Positions 1 to 10,320 of a DNA stretch of 64,000 nucleotides are shown one piece after another. A model generated the notes under the pieces. It saw only the letters and a program-made list of their open reading frames with translations. It ran no database searches and was not told the origin of the DNA. This stretch comes from Sinohyriopsis cumingii (lineage: Eukaryota > Mollusca > Bivalvia > Unionida > Unionidae): contig CM068839.1 in assembly GCA_028554795.2 (NCBI GenBank), forward strand, positions 89,314,182 through 89,378,181, read 5' to 3'. Within the stretch, counting starts at the first letter, position 1. Each line of letters starts with the position of its first letter. Position numbers and translations under genes: made by a program.

Positions 1-183
1 CGGACATATCAATGTATGTCCGATCCAACTGGACAGTTATCCACAGGACAGACACCAGCCTGTGGATGCGAAGAATCTTATGTGGAGCATCAAGGATGCC
101 TCAAAAGAGTCTTAATCTATGGTCCTGCAGTCAGGCACAGCCTAAGGTCAAGAAGAAGATGTCACAGATGCCCTTTATGTTAA
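1..183 (+). CDS. Possible 3' terminal exon of a Cys-rich protein (partial)
   Basis: Frame 1 is open from the left edge for 60 codons and ends with TAA at 181-183. It holds eight cysteines, including a CGC pair and a C-terminal CHRCPLC, and a basic stretch (RSRRR). An overlapping frame from 12 to 194 is also open but looks less protein-like. I do not recognise the family. A short 3' flank with AATAAA-like runs near 288-300 would suit a polyadenylation region. The exon has no visible 5' boundary because the window starts inside it. It could be chance. Confidence 0.33.
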   Translation, partial: RTYQCMSDPTGQLSTGQTPACGCEESYVEHQGCLKRVLIYGPAVRHSLRSRRRCHRCPLC

Positions 184-394
184 GGGTATATTAACATAAA
201 ACCAAAGGCCCTTTTCAGGGCCATTCCTATCTCTCGAAAAGATCTTGACTTTCAATTGCCTACCCCTTTTTTTATTTTTTTGTTTAAAAAAATAATAAAA
301 AAATAGAGACCCCTCCCTGTTTCAATTTTCGCCTGTTCCATTTTCATAGACCCATCAGGTCGGGACCTTATTAAAATAGGGTCCCGACCCTGTT

Positions 395-610
395 CCATTT
401 CCCCTAGTCCCAAGACAGTCCCACGATTTATTCCCCATGTTCAATTTCCCTTGTCCCTAGAGTGAATAGTTTTTTTTCTTTCTCCCATGTTAAATTCCCC
501 TTGTCCCTAGAATGGATATTTTTTTTTCTTTCTCCCATGTTAAATTACATAGTCCCCAGAGTGGATATACCCTTTTTAACATGGAAGTTCCCTAGTCCCT
601 AGACCGTCCC
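395..610. repeat. ~51-bp tandem repeat, about 3.5 copies
   Basis: The phrase 'cccatgttaaatt...gtcccTAGA.TGGATA' followed by a T-rich run recurs at about 431, 484 and 534, with a partial copy near 583. The copies differ by several substitutions. The surrounding 184-394 holds only AT-rich sequence with similar 'gtcccgaccctgttccattt' phrases. Confidence 0.7.
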
Positions 611-1440
611 TATTCACTACTACCATTGTCATTACCAGCCTGAAACCAAATTTAATGCCATTTGTATAAATTCATTTCAAATAAATATTATGATATAGTT
701 GAAGTGTAAAGTCAAGCAAGTATTCTGTTTGCAGATTTTACATTTTAGATATTATAGTAAAGTCATATTTTCTCTTGTTTAGTAAACTTTATTGCAACTG
801 GTTCCAAAATAGTAAATCTTATTTAATGTTCATTCACCAGAATAGGTATTAATACAATCCCGAATTAACTGTATAGTACTAAAATATACCCTGATCTTGT
901 GTGAGATTGTAATATACAGAACTATACCTCAAGACAACAATAATATATTGAATTTATATTGTATCAAGACTGTCATGGTTATGAACTCCAACTTTATTCA
1001 GGTTTTTTCATAATAAATGATCATCTTGTGCTATGGTTGAAAAGAAATCAAAGTTCAGTTTAACTCCATTCTCTCCACATTTGTAAGTTGTTAAGAGGCA
1101 TACTCATCCTCAGTGTTATAGTAAAATGTAATCTTATTTGGATCAATCTTGGTGGTGTAATATATGAATGGAGAAAGAATATTATCATCCAGATTAAAAT
1201 ATGTTTTATTCAGACTCTACTAAAATTTTTAGTTGGATATGGGTTACGGAGCCTGATGTGTACGAACAAAGCAATGTGTACCATGACCTTTTTAATTTAA
1301 CATTTTAAACTCCTGCAGAAGAAAGAGATTTTTTAGATCCATTAATCTGTATTAACAAAAACATTTCTTCAGTATGATTTTCAATTACTTAGTATTGACA
1401 AAACTCATATTTTAAAGTTGTTGTTTTTTTGTGTTTGGTT
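611..1440. other. AT-rich stretch, nothing recognised
   Basis: No convincing coding frame, RNA or terminal repeat is visible. The 70-codon frame at 1088-1300 has no protein-like features. Confidence 0.5.
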
Positions 1441-1444
1441 TGGC

Positions 1445-1615
1445 CTTTTATGGTAAACCAACACAAGTAAGTTATTTAGTGCCAAGGCACTTTAAGTATA
1501 GTGCCTTGCCCAAGGACACACCATGGTAGCTAACCCAGGTTGGTCTGATGGTAGAATTTGAACCTACCTTATTTCACAGGTCCAGAAAGCTAACCACTGA
1601 GCCACTACAGCTCCC
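1445..1615 (-). repeat. tRNA-derived SINE (decayed)
   Basis: On the minus strand the sequence starts like a tRNA gene. An A-box-like TGGCTCAGTGGTTAGC lies at about 1590-1606 and a B-box-like GGTTCAAATTC at about 1554-1564. It continues into the phrase TGTCCTTGGGCAAGGCAC, which is common in invertebrate SINE bodies. No target duplication was found. Confidence 0.65.
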
Positions 1616-3250
1616 CATCTTATAGTGGAATGCTGGTATACTTTATGATCAAGAAGGATGGGTTGGGGTATGCATGTTGCATCTGAAAAAAGTGATGGAA
1701 TTTTTGTTTACATAATATTTTTGTCATACAATATGAATCATTTTCTATAGATTTAAGATGTATCAGATCAAGTTAAGAAAAATCATATATTCTGTTTCCT
1801 GGGAATGTACTAAAATTCACTGTTATTGTTTGATTTTTTGGTAGTAAGCTTACTTGGTATTTTTTTCTTTTTAACTTGAATACCTAATTTGTTAACATCC
1901 TATTCTAAATCTTCAGAGTTCTGTCTATTAAGTGACAACTGTTGATACATGTAGGGAAGTTTTTGTTTATATCTTTTAATTTTTGTGATTCTGGAAGTTG
2001 CAGTATTTGTTGTTGTATTATAACCATTTCAGTAATTTAATGAATGCAGAGTATACTGCTCTATAAATGAAATTTAAGTGAAAATAATGTAAAAGTATGT
2101 TTCACTGCAAATATAAATTGTTTAAAATAATATATCATTTATCATATGACTATTCAATTGTGGTAACTAGTATTCCATCCAATATCTATATATTAAAATA
2201 TGTCTTTTCATACAGCTGGTGATCATTTAGATACAAGTCCAATTGAACATAATCAAATTATCAATGCAGGTGTTTTTATTAGTAGTAGTATTGCAAGTAT
2301 AAGTGTTAGTATTAAGATTTCATATACAGGTATGATAAGTGTATCATAATGTTTAAATGATGCTCCTTGTTACAACATAAAATATGTTCATTGAAACAAA
2401 TGGTTCACTGGTAAATTGGCAGCAAAGGTCTTCACTGAATTATGTTGCATAAACTATTTTACAATAAAACATATATGATGCATCTCAATTATGATGAATG
2501 TGAGGAGGAGGATTAATAATAATGCAATTTAAGTTATCTTCATAACATAAGTTCTAGCAGATGTGTAATTTTTATGTGGTTCATCATCAGTTTGAAACTG
2601 GTCTGTGATTTCTGGATCTGGACATACCTGGTCCCCTGCTGTTGTGCTGCTATGGTCTTTACAGTTCATTAGGATATCAGTTACACTTGGTTTACATTTA
2701 GAACCCCATGGGATGGAATGCCCAGTTTGAAACTGAGAGAATGGTTAATTATCCATAATATAACTCCTGCAGTTATTATTAGGTTTGATATCAAGGTCTT
2801 TCTTTAAAAGCTTTTCAACTCAGGTTCTGTTCTACCATACAGATAAATAAAGTCAAATTCAAGGCTTTCAGATTTGTCCAGTTTGTTTCATGTGTTGCGG
2901 CAGACAGACTGTATATTGCCACTGTACCATATAAATATCAGTGCTTAGTCTGCTCTCAGTTGCTGTGGTTTGATTAGTTACAAGTGTCATCACATGTGAC
3001 TAATTATTGACCAATGTAATGAAACTTGTATAATTAGAAGGCTGTATTTAAAAACTCTAAAGATCTTAAAAAGAAAATTGGATCGGGGTAAGTAAAACCT
3101 TTTACTTTGACCATTTGGCTAGAAAATAATTTTCAATAAGTTTAAATTGGATAATAGTAATATAATAATTAATTACACAAATCAGAATAAAAGCTATTTG
3201 CATATCCCCTTACAGCTGTTGCTTTTTCATAGTACTAAGTAGAATAAAGT
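1616..3250. other. AT-rich non-coding stretch before the LINE
   Basis: Nothing firmly identifiable. A 54-bp exon-like segment at 2216-2269 (acceptor tacag, donor gtgttt) is open in one phase but matches nothing I know. The 5' untranslated region of the following LINE probably begins somewhere after 3000, but its 5' end is not marked. Confidence 0.4.
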
Positions 3251-3295
3251 ATAGTTAAGACAGATAGCTTTAAGCTAGAATTAAACTCAAATAAA

Positions 3296-4732
3296 TTGCA
3301 AGAAATCAAAACAAACCCAGGATTAAAACTAAAGAAATATCCCGTCATATATACCTTACATCAAATAAAGAAACTCAAGATGGATAACAACAAAATTAAT
3401 GTCACATCATCAAATAGTTATCTCAGCTGCCTGGTCAACCTAAAGGCAGATAAACTAAGGCAAACTTACTCCAAAGCAGTCTCATCCCCCCTAAGAGAAA
3501 AACGACAGATACAGTTCTTAACGCCAATTTTCAACTCGACCCCAACTGACTCGATGAGTAGACTCTACCTGTCACCAAGCGTAAACGAGAATGTGGACAA
3601 TCTACCGAGTAACCGCAAAACTACATCCGACATGAGTACCCAAACTGAGGAACAATACTCAACAAGCACAAAAACAACCCAGACCACGCTGGTTAAAAAC
3701 ACTAGCAGCCAGGGGACTCAAACTGAGAACCTACTAGATGAAACAGAACGCCCTCACCCTACCACAAATAAAGCAGTCACACACGACTCAACAAAAGGTA
3801 AGAATAATAGGAAAACCAAATCCCAAATACCAGTTAGAAAGACTAAGGAACACACTAACTGTCAGAATACAAGACCCAGCAAGCCGGTTATGGACAACGA
3901 AACAAAGTCAGCTAAAGAGACAAACACCAGGGGAAAAAAGACCAGTCTGCAAAATATCCAAAACAAGAAACACCCCGCTGAACTGACTCTCTTCGTCAAG
4001 GGAGTAAATTCCAAAAAAACGAAGTTAGCCTTTAAAACCATAGCATGGCAACTGAACAAACATCACCAAGGAGAATTCACGCTTAAAAGCACTAGAGACG
4101 ACTTGCTGATAATCAAATGCACCACTGAACAACAGATTGCCAAATATATGGAAATTGAAAGAATAGACCAAATAAATGTTCAGGTCACTAGACACAACAG
4201 AACAAAACAACACATAGACCCAAACCCCCCAAAAACACACAACAAAGGAGTCATATACGTATCAACTCAAAATAAAACCAATGAAATAGTAGACTACATA
4301 AGGAGTAAAGGACAGGAAGTAGAGAAAGCAATCCGCCTAAAAACAAGAAGGGGAAAGGATAGCACTGCAGTGGTACTCTTTTTTAAGGGCGCCACCCCAG
4401 AAACTATCAAAATAGCTGAAAAACTCAAGGCTAAAAAAATTTTTGCTTTCAAAAACAAACCACGGTTCTGTGGCAACTGCAAAAATTGGGGGCATTACTC
4501 TAAGAGTTGCGGAAACCTATTCCGGTGCAATCAATGTGGTCTTCACCACCCAGACCGGAAAACATGTAGCGCCACCAATCAGCACTGCGCTAACTGTAGT
4601 GGTAACCACAAACCAAACCACGCAGAATGCCCCAGGGCTCTTAGAGAAGCCCTAATAGTCGAATATATGATCTCCCATGGGGTAAACTATAAGCAGGCCA
4701 AAACAAAAATCAGGATACCAAAAACAAAATAA
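3296..4732 (+). CDS. LINE ORF1: gag-like RNA-binding protein with three zinc knuckles
   Basis: This is the nucleic-acid-binding ORF1 protein of a non-LTR retrotransposon, expected to coat the element RNA. The 478-residue frame is intact. The N-terminal half is Lys/Thr/Ser-rich and low in order. A gag-like domain with an RRM-like feel follows at about residues 220-370. Three CCHC-type knuckles end the protein at about residues 391-404 (CGNCKNWGHYSKSC), 409-422 (CNQCGLHHPDRKTC) and 428-440 (CANCSGNHKPNHAEC). This three-knuckle C-terminus is typical of Jockey and I superfamily elements. The first Met is at 3296, and the Met at 3380 (MDNNKINV) is an equally plausible start. ORF2 follows 87 bp downstream in a different frame. 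Confidence 0.88.
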   Translation: MQEIKTNPGLKLKKYPVIYTLHQIKKLKMDNNKINVTSSNSYLSCLVNLKADKLRQTYSKAVSSPLREKRQIQFLTPIFNSTPTDSMSRLYLSPSVNENVDNLPSNRKTTSDMSTQTEEQYSTSTKTTQTTLVKNTSSQGTQTENLLDETERPHPTTNKAVTHDSTKGKNNRKTKSQIPVRKTKEHTNCQNTRPSKPVMDNETKSAKETNTRGKKTSLQNIQNKKHPAELTLFVKGVNSKKTKLAFKTIAWQLNKHHQGEFTLKSTRDDLLIIKCTTEQQIAKYMEIERIDQINVQVTRHNRTKQHIDPNPPKTHNKGVIYVSTQNKTNEIVDYIRSKGQEVEKAIRLKTRRGKDSTAVVLFFKGATPETIKIAEKLKAKKIFAFKNKPRFCGNCKNWGHYSKSCGNLFRCNQCGLHHPDRKTCSATNQHCANCSGNHKPNHAECPRALREALIVEYMISHGVNYKQAKTKIRIPKTK

Positions 4733-4819
4733 ATAGGTAGCACCCTCACTGGTAGGAAACACGCATAAAACGAAAACAACAGTAAATTAAACAAACTATT
4801 AAGACTTTTTGCACTAGAG

Positions 4820-7800
4820 ATGGATTCCAGAGCAGAAATCAAAATATGGCAATGGAATGCACGCGGCCTTAGGGCCCACGCTGACCAACTAAATAACAAA
4901 ATACTTGAACAGGAAAGAAAACCAGATGTTATATGCATACAGGAAACCCACCTAAATTATACCTCACGTATCCCAAACATCATAGGCTACAACACCAAAA
5001 TACCTAAAGCATCGATCCCCCACAGCAAGAGGAGGGGGGTTAGCAACCTTTGTTAGAGATGGAATTACATCAGAAATGCATAAATTAACAGATAGTAGAC
5101 CGCCCAATGACTTCGAAATACAGATAGTCAATATAACCGCTCAAACTAAGCAGGTACTAATCGTTAACCTCTATGAAACAAATGAGCAGCGCAATTTAAG
5201 TGCAGACGAAACAATCAAAATGATTAAAGACTGTGGAGAATGGGTGGTAATATGCGGGGACTTCAATGCGCACAATGAACTATGGGGGAGTCAAAAGACG
5301 GACATTAAAGGAAAAATTGTACAAAAATGGGCACAAAAATGCAACTTAGTTTTTCTAAACAACGGAATGCACACCCGGATAGATGACAGAACAGGCCACA
5401 CATCAGCAATAGACCTATCTCTATGCACACCAAGATTAACAGGCATTTCTGATTGGCAAGTTGATGAAAGCGACCCTATGGGAAGTGACCATTACCTTAT
5501 AAATATAGAAATACAAATTAGAATACCTCAAAATAAAGCGTCCTTCACACCAAGATGGAAATACGAACAGGCCAACTGGATTAGGTTCAAACAGATAGGT
5601 GACTCAATCGACCCAGAAACCATATATCACCGGGACATTGACACCTTTAATGACAAATTAATAGAAACCATTAACACAATGGCCCAAGAAACAATTCCTA
5701 AAACTAAAGGAGTAGCACCCAAACCCACGGTGCCCTGGTGGAATAATGAATGTAAAATAGCAATTAAAGAGAAAAAAAGAGCTCTAAACAAATTCAAAAG
5801 AACTAAAAATAATAGGGACTTTAACTACTACAAGGAAAAGGAAAAAACTGCCAAACAAACTATTATGATAGCTAAACAAAACTCATGGAGAGAATTCTGC
5901 TCAAAACTAGATATTAACACAAAATCGAAGGAGGTGTGGTAAAGAATTAAAAAAATGAGAGGCAAAACTAAATCAATAACCCCCAACATACCTGGACAAA
6001 ACAACAAACATAAGGCAGAATTATTCGCAAACTATTTCGCCAACATGTGTAGCAATACCAACTTAGAGGATAAGTTTAAAAATCATAAAAGGCAATTTGA
6101 GGAAAGCAACTCTGACAACATAAAGGAAGCAGGAAATAATGACGGCCCACTAAACCTTCCGTTTACAGAAGCCGAATGGAGAAAGGCCCTCGCCGGCAAA
6201 AAGACCACATCCCCCGGGGAGGATACTTTGGGGTATGAAATGTACAAGAACCTACCCAAAAAACTTGTCACAATTGCACTTAACCTCATTAATAAAATAT
6301 GGGAAACCGGTACCATACCTATAAGATGGAAAAAGGCAGTAGTGGTCCCGATTCTTAAGCCTGGAAAACCCTCAAGCGATATAAAATCATACAGGCCCAT
6401 ATCACTAACAGACAATATATGTAAAATAATGGAAACTATGGTAAACAACAGGCTGAAATACCATTTAGAAAGCAAAGGACTACTAGCTAATACACAGAGC
6501 GGGTTTCGCAACTACCGAAGCACAATAGACCAACTCATGAGACTAGAAACCGCTGTCAAATTAGCATCTAGAGAAAAATTTTAAAAATCCAGATATGTTA
6601 CAGCCATCTTCTTAGACATGGAAAAAGCATATGATCTAATGTGGACTAAGGGACTGATAAGTAAACTTAAACCATACGGAATAACTGGCAATATATACAA
6701 ATTTATTGCTAACTTCCTAACCGATAGAAAGATACAAGTCAGACTAGGACAAGACTACTCCGAACGATACAAACTGGAAAATGGCACGCCACAATGAAGC
6801 GTAATCAGCCCAACTTTATTTAATATAATGATAAACGACCTGGAAACAGCGGTAAAACCCAACCACCTTGACTTATCCCAATTCGCCGATGACAGCGCCG
6901 TATGGAAAACTGGCAACCCAGCCAGCAGAGAAACGACCAAGCACTTACAGAAAGGACTAAACGATATAGGAAATTGGACAGATAAATGGGGATTTAAATT
7001 GTCACCTCTAAAAACAGTAGGCATAGTTTTCAATCCGGGAGGTGGCCACCCCCCACCCACTCCAAACTTAACCCTAAAGGGGGTACCCATCAAATTCGAA
7101 AAACAAGCGACACTCCTAGGTATGGTATTCGACCACGAACTCACGTGGGCAGCTCATATCCAAGAACTCGTAACGAAGTGCAAACGAGACATCAACCTCC
7201 ACAGAAACCTCAGAGGGGTGAATTGGGGGGTTGATCAAAAAAACACTCGTTACCCTATATAGAGCACTTATAAGAGCAAAATTGGACTACGGTTGCCAGG
7301 TATATGGAGCGGCGAACGCCACGTTACTAAAGAAACTAGACACAGTCCAAAGCGCTAAGGGTATGCACCGGCGTCCTAAATGGTACCCCCACACAAGATA
7401 TCTTAATAATAGTAAGAGAACCCCCGCTAGACCTAAGGCGGAAGGAATTGATGCTGCGATACTCGACTCGAATATCAATACACCAACCCAACCACCTCAC
7501 GCTACAAGCCCTCTTAGCATGCGACAAACCATTCGATACAAAAGGAAAAAATAAAAAAATACCTAGTGGGAAAATAATTATAGAATTAAAAAGGAAATTT
7601 CAAATCGCAAATATCAACCCAGAAAAAATAAGGTACTACCCAGACCCCCCGTGGACCTGTCCCACACCACAAATAGATCTTAGCTTACGTAAACTAGGAC
7701 AAAAACAAAATGACCCGATAGGACTAAGAGCATCAATACTAACGTACATTGACAACAAATACGAGACATACACGCAAATCTTCGCAGATGGATCAAAAAC

Positions 7801-8640
7801 CAAAAATCCAAATAAAACTGCAGCAGGGATAGTGATCCCAAAATTAGATGTCGCCGTTGGAAAAAGACTCCCAGACCAATGCGCTATATACACGGTAGAA
7901 TTCATGGCAATACTAATGGCATTAACATACGTCAAAACATACCCCACAACTAAGGCAGTCATTCTAAGCGACTCTTACAGTGTACTACAATCGTTAGCAA
8001 CAGACCAATCCAAGAGCAGACCTAATATGATTAATCATGCAAGATCGCTACTTAAAGAGATTGAAAAAAACAACAAACACATTGAATTCGTATGGATACC
8101 CTCTCACATCCATAATCCCAGGCAATGACAAAGCAGATGCAGAAGCAAAAAACGCCACAAACGAACCAAAAGCCCAAAATATAGCATACAGCGTCACTGA
8201 AATCAATAACATGGGACAAGATCAATGACATGTGGCAAGAGCTATGGGAAAAATCGGATGCAAACAGTCTAATACACACGATGATGAAAAAAGTAAGTAG
8301 AAAAGTCGAAAGTCCGACCTTCAAAAATCCATACGATATAACAATAATAAATAGAATAAGAACAGGTAAAACACTATTGGCAGGATGCGCAGGGAAACAC
8401 ATAAAAAGGGGACCAACCGAAAACTGCCCCTACTGCCCAACTCCAGAAACAATCGCACACTTAATAAATATATGCCCCAAATACAACCAGGAAAGGGCCG
8501 AACTAAAATCTCAACAGGAACAAATAGGAGAACGGTGGACATACCCGGAGTTACTTGTGGCAAAAAACAATAACATAGGAATGACCTATAATAACATCAT
8601 GACATTCATTAACAAAATAGGCAAAAGGGGACAAATCTAA
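4820..8640 (+). pseudogene. LINE ORF2: endonuclease, reverse transcriptase and RNase H (broken), I superfamily
   Basis: ORF2 encodes the enzyme that nicks target DNA and primes reverse transcription. Domains read in order across changing frames. The APE-type endonuclease begins WQWNARGLRA (about 4850), with CIQETHL (4933), GDFNAHN (about 5258) and SDHY (about 5484). The reverse transcriptase carries SYRPISLTD (about 6388), FLDMEKAYD (about 6610) and the catalytic FADD box (about 6883). RNase H carries FADGSK, TVEFMA, SDSYSVL (7782-7990) and GNDKADAEAK (about 8117). A C-terminal Cys-rich tail (CPYCPTPETIAHLINICP) follows. RNase H puts it in the I superfamily rather than Jockey or CR1. Lesions: frameshift in a G run near 5036, TAA at 5940 and 6582, TGA at 6795 inside GTPQ-SVISP, and frameshifts near 7220, 7360, 8105 and 8220. 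This copy cannot move on its own. Confidence 0.9.
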
Positions 8641-8926
8641 ACCGAATGAAGGGTTGGGTATAAAGAGAGACCATGTAAAGAAATTAAAACCAATAAACCT
8701 AAAAGATCGAACCAAAAAAGAAAAAAACCAATCAAAATATTACAAATCACTGTTTGGGAATTGTGACGGCCGGCTCGGGCTAGTGGGTTCACAGACTGAC
8801 ACCGCCGCTCATAACCCGAACAATAAAAACCAGATAAGGACGAATATTACAAAATCACTGTTTTGGAATTATAATGGCATGCTAGGCCCCGTAGGTTCAA
8901 AAAAAAAAAAAAAACAAGAAAAAAGG

Positions 8927-8972
<46 letters not shown>

Positions 8973-9235
8973 TAAAAAGTAAATCAAAGACCAGTCAAAA
9001 TATTACAAATCACTGTTTGGGAATTGTGACGGCCGGCTCGGTATCGTGGGTTCACAGGCTGGCACAGCCGATCATAACCCGAACAATAAAGACCAGATAA
9101 GGACAAAATATTACAAAATCACTGTTTCGGAATTATAACGGCATGCTAGGTCCCGTAGGATCAAAAAAAAATTAAAAAAATATAAAAAAATAAAAATAAA
9201 AAAAATATACATTAAAATAAATCACAAATAGCTAA
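8641..9235 (+). repeat. LINE 3' region with a duplicated ~263-bp tail unit and internal poly(A)
   Basis: The unit starting 'tcaaaatattacaaatcact' occurs at about 8732 and 8995. Each unit contains two half-repeats, one with GGGAATTGTGACGGCCGGCTCG-like sequence and one with GGAATTATAATGGCATGCTAGG-like sequence, about 110 bp apart. Each unit is followed by A-rich sequence: a long poly(A) at about 8898-8969, then A/T-rich tracts at 9163-9213. It lies directly downstream of ORF2 and is most simply the element's 3' UTR and tail, duplicated once. Confidence 0.75.
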
Positions 9236-10023
9236 GCTAAACAAAAATAACAGGTAAATAGCCAAGTGGTCAAAGCGAAGGGAAACAAAGGCAATCAAAC
9301 CACCTCCCTCGAAGAAAACATCTCACGGCGAACATGGCAGTATCAAAAGGACGAGAAGACCAAAATAGAAACGGACACGGGATAAGGCAGAAAGAGCTGA
9401 AATAAAGAAGAGCAGGAAAAGGCACAGGATGAAGTTAAATGTCCTAAGGCAGTAAAAGAAGAAAGAACAGGACACTTGCAGACCTTGGGGAATGAAGGCA
9501 GAAACAATGAAAAGAGTATGCCTCAAATAATCAAACCACCCCCACCCCCCAGTATGAAAAGAATTGCCTTCCCGAAATCAAACAAAAGAAATAAGGCCAC
9601 CCCCCCCCACATCTACTTATAAGTGTGAATGAGAAAGTGAGCGTGAATGTGTGTTGTCGGGATATGTGGGAAAAGCAGAAAAACGAACAAAAATGTCTAT
9701 AGCCATCACACAAATATAGCATACACACTCCCTACCCACCTTTTTTTTCTTTTCTTTTCTTTTTTTTTTTCTTTTTTACAAACAAATTTTACCACATAGG
9801 GCTTTCATTCTGACCCACGAAAGCCCTCTTTTGACCAACAACTTACTGGCCCTGAAACACACTGATTGGTTTAAAGCCACACGTACGAAATACTTAACCA
9901 AATTGAGATCTCCAAAACAAAATAAAGGGCTACTAAAAGCCTACTAGATGTGAAAAAATTTTCGGAAAATTCAAGTACGCAAAGTACACAAAATTTAATA
10001 GACCTTACAAAAGATAGGAAAAT
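9236..10023. other. Purine-rich flank and polypyrimidine tract, no gene seen
   Basis: The plus strand is A/G-rich up to about 9520 and resembles LINE-derived sequence in composition. A C-run (9601-9609) and a polypyrimidine tract (about 9741-9778, ttttcttttcttttc type) follow. The open frames are not protein-like. Confidence 0.4.
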
Positions 10024-10167
10024 TCACAACTCAGGAATATCTGAAGCGTATGTGACAATCACATGTTTGGCAAGATAGTACAGGAATAGCCCAATAAATA
10101 TAGGGAACTGGGCATTGATTGCAACGAAAATTTCATAATACTGCTGCTGGTGTGTTTCGGTTACTGC
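10024..10167 (-). CDS. Possible terminal exon of an unknown membrane protein
   Basis: On the minus strand a long pyrimidine tract ending ctcatttcag at 10168 precedes a 48-codon exon beginning AVTETHQQQYY and ending in TGA at 10024-10026. Residues about 20-35 (QFPIFIGLFLYYLA) form one hydrophobic, membrane-like segment, followed by a short polar tail ending SDIPEL. The strong acceptor, absence of stops and amphipathic layout suggest a real C-terminal exon. A GC-richer patch lies just upstream on that strand (10168-10320). I do not recognise the protein, and no upstream exon could be joined. A possible first exon or promoter lies near 13.0-13.9 kb on the same strand. Confidence 0.45.
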   Translation of the reverse strand, partial: AVTETHQQQYYEIFVAINAQFPIFIGLFLYYLAKHVIVTYASDIPEL

Positions 10168-10320
10168 CTGAAATGAGAGAGGAAGGAGATGCAGGATGCA
10201 GAAACAGACCACCAACGGAGTACAACGATGGAGAAGGTTGCAGCGATGAGAGCCTGGGCGGGACCTTTTGGGGCACCTGGGCTTCGGCTTGCTTGCTTGG
10301 GGGCATTGTATAAGTTAATC

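Noticed and set aside
2216-2269. 54-bp exon-like segment (acceptor tacag, donor gtgttt), phase-compatible with the exon at 40604
   Set aside because: The donor is weak, the peptide (GDHLDTSPIEHNQ) does not match the transmembrane segment expected there, and 38 kb with many repeats intervene.
8654-9100. 148-codon frame running through the LINE tail
   Set aside because: It is a translation of the duplicated 3' UTR and poly(A), giving a poly-Lys run. It is not a protein.
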